Both the position numbers and the translations under genes were made by a program. The notes beneath the pieces were generated by a model, which saw only the letters and a list, made by a program, of their open reading frames with translations, was not told where the DNA came from and searched no databases. Positions 38,002-46,331 of a stretch of DNA of 64,000 bases are shown piece by piece. How positions within the stretch are numbered: the stretch's first letter is position 1; every line of letters starts with the position of its first letter. This stretch comes from CAXBBB01 sp963815505 (lineage in GTDB: Bacteria > Bacteroidota > Rhodothermia > Rhodothermales > BA12), in assembly GCA_963815505.1 (NCBI GenBank), contig CAWFGU010000023.1, positions 152,111 to 216,110 of the forward strand, written 5' to 3'.

Positions 38002-38736
38002 ATGTCCAACCTGTTCGACTCTGCCTCGGCCGATCCCGACGCCCTGCGCGCCCGCGCGCTCGTCGTCCACGAGCGGCTGTGCGACGCGTACGGCTGCCCC
38101 ATCGCGTACTTCTCCCAAAAGGACCCACTGAGCGAACTCGTCTCGGCCCTGCTCTCGCACCGCACCAAAAATGCCGACAGCAGCCGCGCCTACAAATCGC
38201 TCCGCGCGCGCTTTGAGACGTGGGACGCCGTCATCGACGCGCCGACGCGCGAGGTCGAGGCCGCCATCTCCGCAGCGACGTGGCCCGAGCAGAAAGCGCC
38301 GCGCATTCAGCAGGTCCTCGCCGCCATCCGCGACGCGCCCGAGACCGACGGCCTATCGCTCGACGCCCTGGCCGACTGGCCCGCAGCCGACGCCCGCCGA
38401 TGGCTCGAGCGCATCAAAGGCGTCGGCCCCAAGACGAGCGCCGCCGTCCTGCTGTTCAGCAACCTGCGCATCGCCGCGCTTCCGGTCGACAGCCACCACC
38501 ATAGGGTGGCGCAGCGGCTGGGGCTGATCGGGGAGAAGGTCGCCGTCGGCCCGTCGCACGATCTGCTGGCGAGCCTGCTGCCGCCCGACTGGGACGCGCA
38601 GACCGTCTACGATCACCACGAGGCGCTGATGCTGCACGGCCAAAAGTGCTGCTACTGGCGCAACCCAGCCTGCGAGCGATGCCCGGCCTACGACCTGTGC
38701 GTGTGGCCCGGCAAAAAACCGCGTCCGAATGCGTGA
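38002..38736 (+). CDS. nth: Endonuclease III-like DNA glycosylase/AP lyase
   Basis: A 244-residue HhH-GPD base-excision repair enzyme acting on oxidised pyrimidines and AP sites. The helix-hairpin-helix carries catalytic K144 in IKGVGPKTSAAVLL, and the catalytic aspartate is D163 in LPVDSHHHRVAQRLG. A [4Fe-4S] cluster loop is complete with C-x6-C-x2-C-x5-C (CYWRNPACERCPAYDLC). The N-terminus SELVSALLSHRTKNADSSRA replaces the usual LLSxQTxD with a SHRTKN variant, so substrate preference may differ from the E. coli enzyme. The ATG at 38002 fits the alignment; an upstream in-frame extension is unlikely. It is followed by ruvA. Confidence 0.88.
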   Translation: MSNLFDSASADPDALRARALVVHERLCDAYGCPIAYFSQKDPLSELVSALLSHRTKNADSSRAYKSLRARFETWDAVIDAPTREVEAAISAATWPEQKAPRIQQVLAAIRDAPETDGLSLDALADWPAADARRWLERIKGVGPKTSAAVLLFSNLRIAALPVDSHHHRVAQRLGLIGEKVAVGPSHDLLASLLPPDWDAQTVYDHHEALMLHGQKCCYWRNPACERCPAYDLCVWPGKKPRPNA

Positions 38737-38797
38737 CACCGCGCCGTCAGCCCGCGCCGGTATCTTGCTCCATCCCACGCCGACCAACGCCGAACCC

Positions 38798-39477
38798 ATG
38801 ATTACCTACGTCGCCGGAACGCTCGCCGAGAAGAAGCCCACGCACGCCGTCATCGACGTGGGCGGAATCGGATATATGATCCTGATCCCCGTCTCGACTT
38901 ACGAAGCGCTGGGCGATGTCGGCGCGGCGGCCAAGCTGCACACCGTTTTTGTCGTGCGCGAGGACGCGCAGCAGCTGTACGGCTTCTCGAGCCTGGCCGA
39001 GCGGACGATTTTCGAGGCGATGACCTCAGTGTCTCGGGCATCGGCCCAAAGATGGGACTGGCGGCGCTGTCGGCCTCGCGTCCCGCCGACCTGCAAGACC
39101 GCATCCTGTCGGGCGACGCGGCTCAGCTCACGTCGATTCGGGGAGTAGGACGCAAAACGGCCGAGCGGTTGGTCGTCGAACTCAAGGACAAGATGACGAC
39201 GATGGACCTGGGCGGAGGCGGCGCATTGGGAAGCGGCGATGACGCCAAAGCGGCCGCTCGTGCCGATGCGCTGGCCGCGCTAGAAACCCTGGGTGTGCCG
39301 CGCGCGACGGCCGAGCGCAACCTGCGCAAAGCCATCCGCTCCAACCCCGGCGCCCAGTCGGCCGACGAACTGATCCGCTTGGCGCTGCGCGAGAGGGATG
39401 AGACGCTAGCGAAGCCGTTCGCCATCTCGTCGAACCGGCTCGCCAGTTCTGGACGCGGATTCCAGTGCGTGTCCTGA
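38798..39477 (+). CDS. ruvA: Holliday junction branch migration protein RuvA (one or two frame breaks)
   Basis: DNA-binding subunit of the RuvAB branch-migration motor. The start at 38798 (MITYVAGTLAEKKPTHAVID) matches the OB-fold domain, with VGGIGYMILIPVSTY, FVVREDAQQLYGFSSLAERT and the first helix-hairpin-helix SVSGIGPKMGLAALSASRP, which spans a frame break near 39042. The second HhH is SIRGVGRKTAERLVVELKDK, and the C-terminal RuvB-binding helices are DALAALETLGVPRATAERNL and ADELIRLALRE. After LALRE the sequence looks extra and overlaps the convergent HIT fragment, so the true stop is probably near 39400 and the annotated end reflects another indel. It is downstream of nth. Confidence 0.9.
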
Positions 39478-39596
39478 CCGTCGCCTGGCGTGGCGCGGGA
39501 CGATGTGGACGTGCAGGTGAAACACGCTCTGCTGCGCAGCGGCGCCCGAGCAGGTCAGCACCTCGAACTCTGAATCCCCAGCCGACAGCGCATTCG
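39406..39596 (-). pseudogene. 3' fragment of a HIT-family hydrolase
   Basis: Only the C-terminal half of a histidine-triad nucleotide hydrolase is present: DSEFEVLTCSGAAAQQSV, then the triad HLHVHIVPRH, and in shifted frames DTHWNPRPELASRFDEMA and the end ERLR before the stop at 39406. The conserved N-terminal half (about 80 residues) is missing. Upstream the sequence becomes the SRPBCC gene within a few bases, at about 39596-39602, so a piece of DNA seems to be lost between them, either in the genome or in the assembly. Two further single-base shifts lie inside the fragment. It is convergent with ruvA. Confidence 0.6.
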
Positions 39597-39601
39597 GTCT
39601 G

Positions 39602-39973
39602 CCACGGGTAGAGCGGCAGTTCGTATCGGACGTGGTCATCGACGCGCGTCCGCCGTCTTCCTCGACAAACGTGTGCGTGTGATGCCAGAGCGGTACGGCC
39701 CCTTGCGCTGCTCGTCGACGAACAGGTGGGGCGGTCCCACCGGCTGATCTCGGTCCGCCAGCCAAACCCCACGCCGAATAGGGCGAGCCGGTACTCGATG
39801 ATCGCGCCCTGAGCCATCTCGTCGGGAGCGCGCGTGATGCTGAAGTCCAGTTCGGGCGGCGTGATGCGGCCCAGGTTGTCGGCCTCGGCGAAGAACGCGA
39901 ACACCTCTTCGCGTGGCAACGGGATGTGCGCCGTCCGGGTGAGCAGGTGCGTGCGATCGGGGACGAGCGACAT
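39602..39973 (-). CDS. SRPBCC/START-like ligand-binding protein, C-terminally truncated
   Basis: A soluble protein of the SRPBCC cyclase/dehydrase-like group. It starts MSLVPDRTHLLTRTAHIPLP at 39973, then EEVFAFFAEADNLGRITPPE, LDFSITRAPDEMAQGAIIEY, LALFGVGFGWRTEISRWD, in shifted frames GAVPLWHHTHTFVEEDGG, and DDHVRYELPLYPW. Family members continue with about 30 more residues (a helix with L-x-x-I-F-x-x-R), which are absent here; the sequence joins a HIT fragment instead. Several indels lie between 39640 and 39760. It begins 18 bp after the metK stop on the same strand, so it probably shares the metK transcript. The ligand is unknown. Confidence 0.6.
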
Positions 39974-39990
39974 GAGGGCGGAATCGTCGG

Positions 39991-41164
<1,174 letters not shown>

Positions 41165-41394
41165 CGGCAGTCGGTAGCGGGACAGATGAAAGTGGGCGAC
41201 TCGGAGAGCGCGAAAGCCGGTTTGTAAGCTCGTGAGCGCGGCAGGTTCGCGCGGTGGGGCGGCTTTTCGTGTGGAACAGCATCCAGAGCGGACGCGTGGT
41301 TGCCCGTTGTGGAGAGCCGCCGTAGCTTTCGGACAGCACATCCACCCACTCGGCGCTCGCCGATTCCCTCCCTACTCATCCCCGCATCCGCATT

Positions 41395-41631
41395 ATGAGC
41401 ACCGTTGCAGACCAAGTCAAAGCCATTATCGTCGACAAGCTCGGCGTAGACGCCCCCGACGTCGTCACCGAAGCCTCGTTCACCAACGACCTCGGCGCCG
41501 ACTCGCTCGACATCGTCGAACTCGTCATGGAGTTCGAGAAAGAGTTTGGCATCAACATTCCCGACGAGGACGCCGAGAAGATCTCGACCGTCGGCGACGC
41601 CGTCAGCTACATGGAAGAAAAGACCGCGTGA
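41395..41631 (+). CDS. acpP: Acyl carrier protein
   Basis: A 78-residue fatty-acid acyl carrier protein. The phosphopantetheine attachment site is S37 in LGADSLDIVELVMEFEKEF, followed by INIPDEDAEKISTVGDAVSY. The composition is acidic as expected. It starts at the ATG at 41395 after a leader without a Shine-Dalgarno and is upstream of fabF with a strong hairpin in the 190-bp gap. It is the central carrier of fatty acid synthesis and the direct partner of FabF. The frame is intact. Confidence 0.97.
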   Translation: MSTVADQVKAIIVDKLGVDAPDVVTEASFTNDLGADSLDIVELVMEFEKEFGINIPDEDAEKISTVGDAVSYMEEKTA

Positions 41632-41686
41632 CCTCACGGTCGGACGGCGCGGCTCCTGGGTCGCGCGTCTGCTTCCAGATTCAGAC

Positions 41687-41731
41687 GACGCACCCGCGAC
41701 CCGGCTTCGACCCGGATCGCGGGTGCGTCGC
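41687..41731 (+). terminator. Strong hairpin between acpP and fabF
   Basis: CGACGCACCCGCGA (41687-41700) pairs perfectly over 14 bp with TCGCGGGTGCGTCG (41718-41731) around a 17-nt loop. It is followed by CTCGTTTGAAGG, with only a short T run. It may be a terminator or attenuator separating highly expressed acpP from fabF, or an mRNA-stabilising structure. Confidence 0.65.
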
Positions 41732-41820
41732 TCGTTTGAAGGCTCATGCGTCCGCGTGCATCCCAATCGCTCGTACGGACGTACCCGACCCGCAAGGCTT
41801 TCTCATCCAAACCGCTCCCC

Positions 41821-43095
41821 ATGCCCGCCCCCACTACTGATCCCACCCGTCGCGCCGTCGTCACCGGACTGGGCACCGTTTCGCCGCTGGGCATCGACAC
41901 CCCGAGTTCGTGGGAAGGCCTGCGCGAAGGCCGCAGCGGCGCCGGACCGATCACACGCTTCGACGCGTCGGACTACCCGGCCCATTTCGCCGCTCAGGTG
42001 CCGGAGAGCTTCGATCCGCACGTCGCCATCGACAAGAAGCTGTCGCGCCGCCTGGACCCGTACGCCCGGTACAGCTTGGTCGCCGCCCGCGAGGCCATCC
42101 TCGACGCTGGGCTCGACACCGGGTCGATGACCGATGCGCAGCGCGCCCGAGCAGGCGTCACGTTCGGCGCGGGCATGGGCGGCATGAACATCTACTACGA
42201 GCAGGCGCAAAATCTGATCAATCACGGCCCCAGCCGCGTATCGCCGTTCTTCATCCCGATGCTGATCACGGACATGATTCCGGGCCTGATCTCGATGGAA
42301 TACGGCCTGCGCGGTCCTAACTACGCCATCGTCAGCGCGTGTGCGACGGGTAACAACAACATCGGCGAGGCGGTCATGCTGATCCAGGCCGGGCGCGCCG
42401 ACCTGATGATTACGGGTTCGGGCGACGCCAGCGTCAACGAAACCGGCGTGGCGGGCTTCACGGCGATGAAGGCGATGTCGACGCGCAACGACGATCCCCA
42501 GACGGCCAGCCGCCCGTTCGACCTGGACCGCGACGGGTTTGTGATGGGCGAGGGCGCCGGAGCACTCGTCGTCGAAAGCCTCGCCCACGCCCAAGCGCGC
42601 GGCGCCCGCATCTACTGCGAGATCACCGGCCTGGGCATGAGCGCCGACGCGCACCACATCACGGCGCCGCACCCCGAAGGCATCGGCGCCGCGCTGGGCA
42701 TGCAGGGCGCGCTGGACGACGCGAGCCTCAACGCGTCGGACGTGGACTATCTCAACATGCACGGCACGAGCACACCGCTCGGAGACATCGCCGAGACCAA
42801 CGCGATCAAGCACGTCTTCGGCGACCACGCTTACACCATGAGCCTGTCGTCGACCAAGAGCATGACGGGCCACATGCTCGGCGCCGCCGGTTCGTTCGAA
42901 GCCATCGCGTCGATCCTCGCGATCCACCACAACGTGATCCCGCCGACGATCAACTTCCACACGCCTGACCCGCAGTGCGACCTGGACTACACGTTCAACC
43001 ACGCGCGCGAGAAAGAGGTCAAAGTCGCTGTGAGCAACGCGTTTGGGTTTGGCGGGCACAACACGTCGGTCGTGTTCGAGCGCTTCGAGGGGTAG
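41821..43095 (+). CDS. fabF: 3-oxoacyl-ACP synthase II
   Basis: Ketoacyl-ACP synthase II, elongating acyl-ACP with malonyl-ACP; 424 residues. The Cys-His-His triad is present: C174 in IVSACATGNNN, H314 in YLNMHGTSTPLGD and H351 in SMTGHMLGAAGSFE. The start MPAPTTDPTRRAVVTGLGTV and the end SNAFGFGGHNTSVVFERFEG are the normal family termini. It lies downstream of acpP in the usual acpP-fabF order, separated by a hairpin. The frame is fully intact, in contrast to metK just upstream. The ATG at 41821 follows a C-rich leader. Confidence 0.97.
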   Translation: MPAPTTDPTRRAVVTGLGTVSPLGIDTPSSWEGLREGRSGAGPITRFDASDYPAHFAAQVPESFDPHVAIDKKLSRRLDPYARYSLVAAREAILDAGLDTGSMTDAQRARAGVTFGAGMGGMNIYYEQAQNLINHGPSRVSPFFIPMLITDMIPGLISMEYGLRGPNYAIVSACATGNNNIGEAVMLIQAGRADLMITGSGDASVNETGVAGFTAMKAMSTRNDDPQTASRPFDLDRDGFVMGEGAGALVVESLAHAQARGARIYCEITGLGMSADAHHITAPHPEGIGAALGMQGALDDASLNASDVDYLNMHGTSTPLGDIAETNAIKHVFGDHAYTMSLSSTKSMTGHMLGAAGSFEAIASILAIHHNVIPPTINFHTPDPQCDLDYTFNHAREKEVKVAVSNAFGFGGHNTSVVFERFEG

Positions 43096-43200
43096 ACTGC
43101 GCATGAGGTGAGTGGCTAGATGTGTTCACATGGAGGTCTGCTACTCTCATGATCGGCATATATTCTACTCTGCACGCATACTCTGCCTTTCTCCGTTCCA

Positions 43201-44091
43201 TGCGACTCTCCCTTCTACTTCTCCTAGTTGCAACCGGTGCTCGGGCGCAGGAAGCTACTGACTGCAGACTTCTTTCCCTTCGATTCTGGAAACGAGTGGG
43301 AGTACGTCGTGGCTAACGACGGAAACCCGAATGCAGTAACGGTGCTGGGCTACGTATCGGTCAGGGCTCACCGAGATACCCTCGTAGACGGCTTACCTTG
43401 GCGCTGTCTACTCCGTAGTGAGACGCAACGCCGACGGACAGGTAGCCACCTCTACTATCTGCACCGGATACCTTGACGGATCTTCTTGGTATGCCAGTCC
43501 AGGATCTGATTGCGCTCTGGGTGAAGACCAACTGCGCGGCGGCAGGCACTGGATTCCAGGCGCGCAGGCCGGTGGCCCCGTATCCATCTCAGGTGATATC
43601 TACGAGGCCCCCGCTCTATCCAAGTTCAGCATTCCGCTCGGAATCGGGCCGGGCGGTTCAGGAGCCAGTTATGCGTGGGGGCACGCAGCGGGCTTAGGAC
43701 TTCACTACTGGCAAGAGATATATCAAAGGCGACTCCCTCCCGCGTACAGTTCCCGGAGGACAGGTCGTCTGGTTTATGCAAAAATCGGAGGCAAGACGTT
43801 TGGAGCATCTGTCGTTTCGTCGGCGCCAGTTCTCGAAATCACGTCTGATGGACTAAAAGTATTGCCTCGTTTCCCAACCCGTTTCAGAGCAGCGTCAACC
43901 TATCCACTAACTCCTTGGCGGGACCCGTCGACTTGGTTCTATATGACATGCTCGGACGAACCGTTTGGGAGACCGTCGCTTCGAGCAGTGTCACGATTGA
44001 CCTGTCGCGTCTTCCGAGCGGCATATACCTTCTCCGAGCAGAGGATCAGGTGGGCCGAGTAAGCACACGTCGTCTGATTCGGGCAGAGTGA
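43201..44091 (+). CDS. Secreted protein with T9SS sorting domain, low-GC (several frame breaks)
   Basis: An exported protein of about 295 residues. The ATG at 43201 gives a signal peptide MRLSLLLLLVATGARAQ. A following frame reads DFFPFDSGNEWEYVVAND, VLGYVSVRAHRDTLVDGLPW, then in other frames ADGQVATSTICTGYLDGSSW and LVYAKIGGKTFGASVVSS. The C-terminal frame reads PNPFQSSVNLSTNSLAGPVD, LVLYDMLGRTVWETVASSSV, TIDLSRLPSGIYLLRAEDQV and STRRLIRAE, a typical T9SS type A sorting domain. Base composition is clearly lower in G+C than the neighbours and codon use is different, suggesting recent acquisition. Three or four frame changes are needed, so it may be a true pseudogene. The function is unknown. 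Confidence 0.6.
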
Positions 44092-44288
44092 AATGCACGC
44101 GCCCCTGAGTCACCGTCCGACGTGTGGTCTATTGTGCGTAATGTGTACGTTGTCTGGTTGATCAAGTACCCGTTTAGCAAGCAGGTTATGCTTGGACCGC
44201 TCGTCCGGCCCCAGCGACCGTTTGTCACGCGCGCTTGCCGGAGTGAGTGGCGGAACGCGTTCTTGCAGGAACCTGCCTCTGATCCGCC

Positions 44289-45434
44289 ATGCCCTCTCGA
44301 CTGTTGACCGCTGCTCGCCTACGCTTGTTGCCGCTGATGCTCGGCGTTGGGGTCATGGCGGGACTGCTCGTGATGGTGATGGTCGATTTGGAATCGCTGC
44401 GCGCGTGGGCGGTGAGCGGTCGGCCGCTGACGGATCCGAACCGGCTCGACGTGCTGCACTCGGTGCTGTCGGGCGTGCTCTACACCGTTCCGATGTGGAC
44501 AGTCATGCTCGAGTCCAAGCGGCTGCTCACGCGGCGCTGGCCGATCTCGGACGGACGCACCATCGCGCTCCACGTCATGGCCATCGCGCTGGCGACGACG
44601 GCGACGTTTGTAGTGCTGCGTCCACTCGACAGCCTGCTGTGCCTGCTGATCGGCGTCGAGGACTCGCCGGGCGAGCCGCCGTTGGGACTGATCGTGGCCA
44701 TCTCGTTCGTGTTCACCCTCGTCGTTTCGTCGATGGCGTATCTGACCGAGTTCTACGGCCGCGTGCGAGCCGCCGAGCAGGCGCGGATGCAGGCCGAGCT
44801 GAGCGCGCTCCGAGCGCAGATCAATCCGCACTTCCTGTTCAACACGCTGAACAGCATCGCCGCGCTCATCCGCATCGCCCCCAACCAAGCCGAGGGCGTG
44901 ACCGAGCGGCTGGCCGACCTGTTTCGCTACACGCTCCGCGCCTCGCAGCATCCCACCGTAACACTGCGTGACGAGCTGGCGGCGACTCAGCTCTACGTCG
45001 AGATCGAGCAGGCACGCTTCCGCGATCGGTTGGTCGTGGAGGTCGACGTGTCGCCGGACGTGATGAGCGCCGAGGTGCCGAGCCTGCTGGTGCAGCCGCT
45101 CGTCGAGAACGCGGTCAAGCATGGCGCGCAGCGGGTCGAGGGGGCGTGTGCCGTCCGGGTGCGCGCGCGGCTGGTAGGGCGCAAGCAGATCGAAATCGAG
45201 GTGCGCGATACCGGTCCGGGCTTCGATACGACCGACATCGAACACGTCCTCGCGCGGGGGACGGGGCTCGCCAACGTGCGCGAGCGGCTCCGGCTGGTCT
45301 GCGGCGACGAGGCATCGCTGACGCTGCTGGCGGACGGCGTCGCGCTCACCTTCCCGCTGCGCCAACGCGCCAACGCGGCACCCGGCGGCAATGAACTGTC
45401 GATGCCGATGGGCGATCTAGCGGCACGCCTCTGA
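44289..45434 (+). CDS. LytS/YehU-type sensor histidine kinase
   Basis: A 381-residue membrane kinase of the His_kinase (LytS) class. Four hydrophobic helices occupy residues 10-165 (LLPLMLGVGVMAGLLVMVMV, VLHSVLSGVLYTVPMWTVML, VMAIALATTATFVVLRPLDS, LIVAISFVFTLVVSSMAYLT). A coiled linker leads to the conserved phospho-accepting H181 in ALRAQINPHFLFNTLNSIAA, then an HATPase with LVQPLVENAVKHG (N box), VRDTGPGFDTTD (G1) and GTGLANVRERL (G2). Its TGA overlaps the ATG of the LytTR regulator (TGATG), so the pair is coupled. The stimulus is unknown. The frame is intact. Confidence 0.93.
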   Translation: MPSRLLTAARLRLLPLMLGVGVMAGLLVMVMVDLESLRAWAVSGRPLTDPNRLDVLHSVLSGVLYTVPMWTVMLESKRLLTRRWPISDGRTIALHVMAIALATTATFVVLRPLDSLLCLLIGVEDSPGEPPLGLIVAISFVFTLVVSSMAYLTEFYGRVRAAEQARMQAELSALRAQINPHFLFNTLNSIAALIRIAPNQAEGVTERLADLFRYTLRASQHPTVTLRDELAATQLYVEIEQARFRDRLVVEVDVSPDVMSAEVPSLLVQPLVENAVKHGAQRVEGACAVRVRARLVGRKQIEIEVRDTGPGFDTTDIEHVLARGTGLANVRERLRLVCGDEASLTLLADGVALTFPLRQRANAAPGGNELSMPMGDLAARL

Positions 45435-46255
45435 TGCGCGCTGTCCTGGTCGATGACGAGCCGCTGGCACGCGCCCGGATGCGCGCCCTGCTGGACGATT
45501 CTGCTCGGTCTATCGAGATCGTCGGTGAGGCGAGTTCGGGACGCGAGGCCATCCCGATGCTGCACGAGTTGCGCCCCGATGTCGTATTCCTCGACGTGCA
45601 GATGCCTGTTCTGGACGGCTTCGACGTGCTCGACCTGCTGGCGCCGCCTCGTCCGCACGTCGTGTTCGTGACCGCGTACGACGAGTACGCGCTCAAAGCG
45701 TTCGACGTGCACGCCGTCGGCTACCTGACCAAGCCCGTCCGGATGGAGCGCCTGGTGCAAACGCTGGACCGCGTGCGCCTGCTCGTCGCAGCCGGAGCGC
45801 CCGACGAGGGCGTGGACGCGCTGGTGGCCGAGCGCTCGGGCGAGCCGCTGCGGCGCCTGACGTTCAAGGCGGGGCGCACGCTGCGCGTCGTAGACGTGGC
45901 GGACGTGGCGTACTTCGAGGCGCGCGAGAAGATGGTATTCGCTCGTCTCGACGGTCGCGATTTCCCAGTCGACTTCACGATTCAGGAGCTGGAAGAACGC
46001 CTGCCCTCGGATGGATTCGTCCGCGTCCACCGCGCGTTCGTGGTCAACGCGTCGCAGATGCGCGAGCTGACGCCGTGGTTCGGCGGTACGCACCGTCTGC
46101 GGTTGTCCGACGGGAGCGAGGTGCCGGTTTCGCGCCGCCGCGTCCGAGCGCTCGAAGAAGGGGCTGAGCGCCTGAGTGGAGCTGGCGCGTCCGCCGCGCG
46201 TCGCCCGCCACCGACCGCCTGTCCGATGGGCGCGCCGTTCGTCGCGCAAAGGTAG
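45434..46255 (+). CDS. LytTR-family response regulator
   Basis: A 273-residue regulator: receiver domain with VDDEPLARARM (acidic pair), D54 in VVFLDVQMPVLDGFDV, VFVTAYDEYALKAFDVHAVG and the Lys in YLTKPVRMERL. The DNA-binding domain is LytTR (LTFKAGRTLRVVDVADVAYF, MVFARLDGRDFPVDFTIQEL, FVRVHRAFVVNASQMREL). The Pro/Ala-rich tail after residue 245 (GASAARRPPPTACP) is unusual and may be a slightly shifted end. It forms a two-component system with the coupled LytS-type kinase. The TonB receptor gene starts 76 bp after its stop and may be a target. Confidence 0.92.
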   Translation: MRAVLVDDEPLARARMRALLDDSARSIEIVGEASSGREAIPMLHELRPDVVFLDVQMPVLDGFDVLDLLAPPRPHVVFVTAYDEYALKAFDVHAVGYLTKPVRMERLVQTLDRVRLLVAAGAPDEGVDALVAERSGEPLRRLTFKAGRTLRVVDVADVAYFEAREKMVFARLDGRDFPVDFTIQELEERLPSDGFVRVHRAFVVNASQMRELTPWFGGTHRLRLSDGSEVPVSRRRVRALEEGAERLSGAGASAARRPPPTACPMGAPFVAQR

Positions 46256-46331
46256 ACCCGGAGGCCTAGTCGGGGACAGTTTGGAGGCACGTTCGGGATG
46301 CGCCCGGGCGCACCTCTCAACTCCCTTCGCC

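Noticed and set aside
41165..41394. SAM riboswitch before metK
   Set aside because: I could not find the conserved core of any SAM riboswitch class in the 230 bp between metK and acpP.
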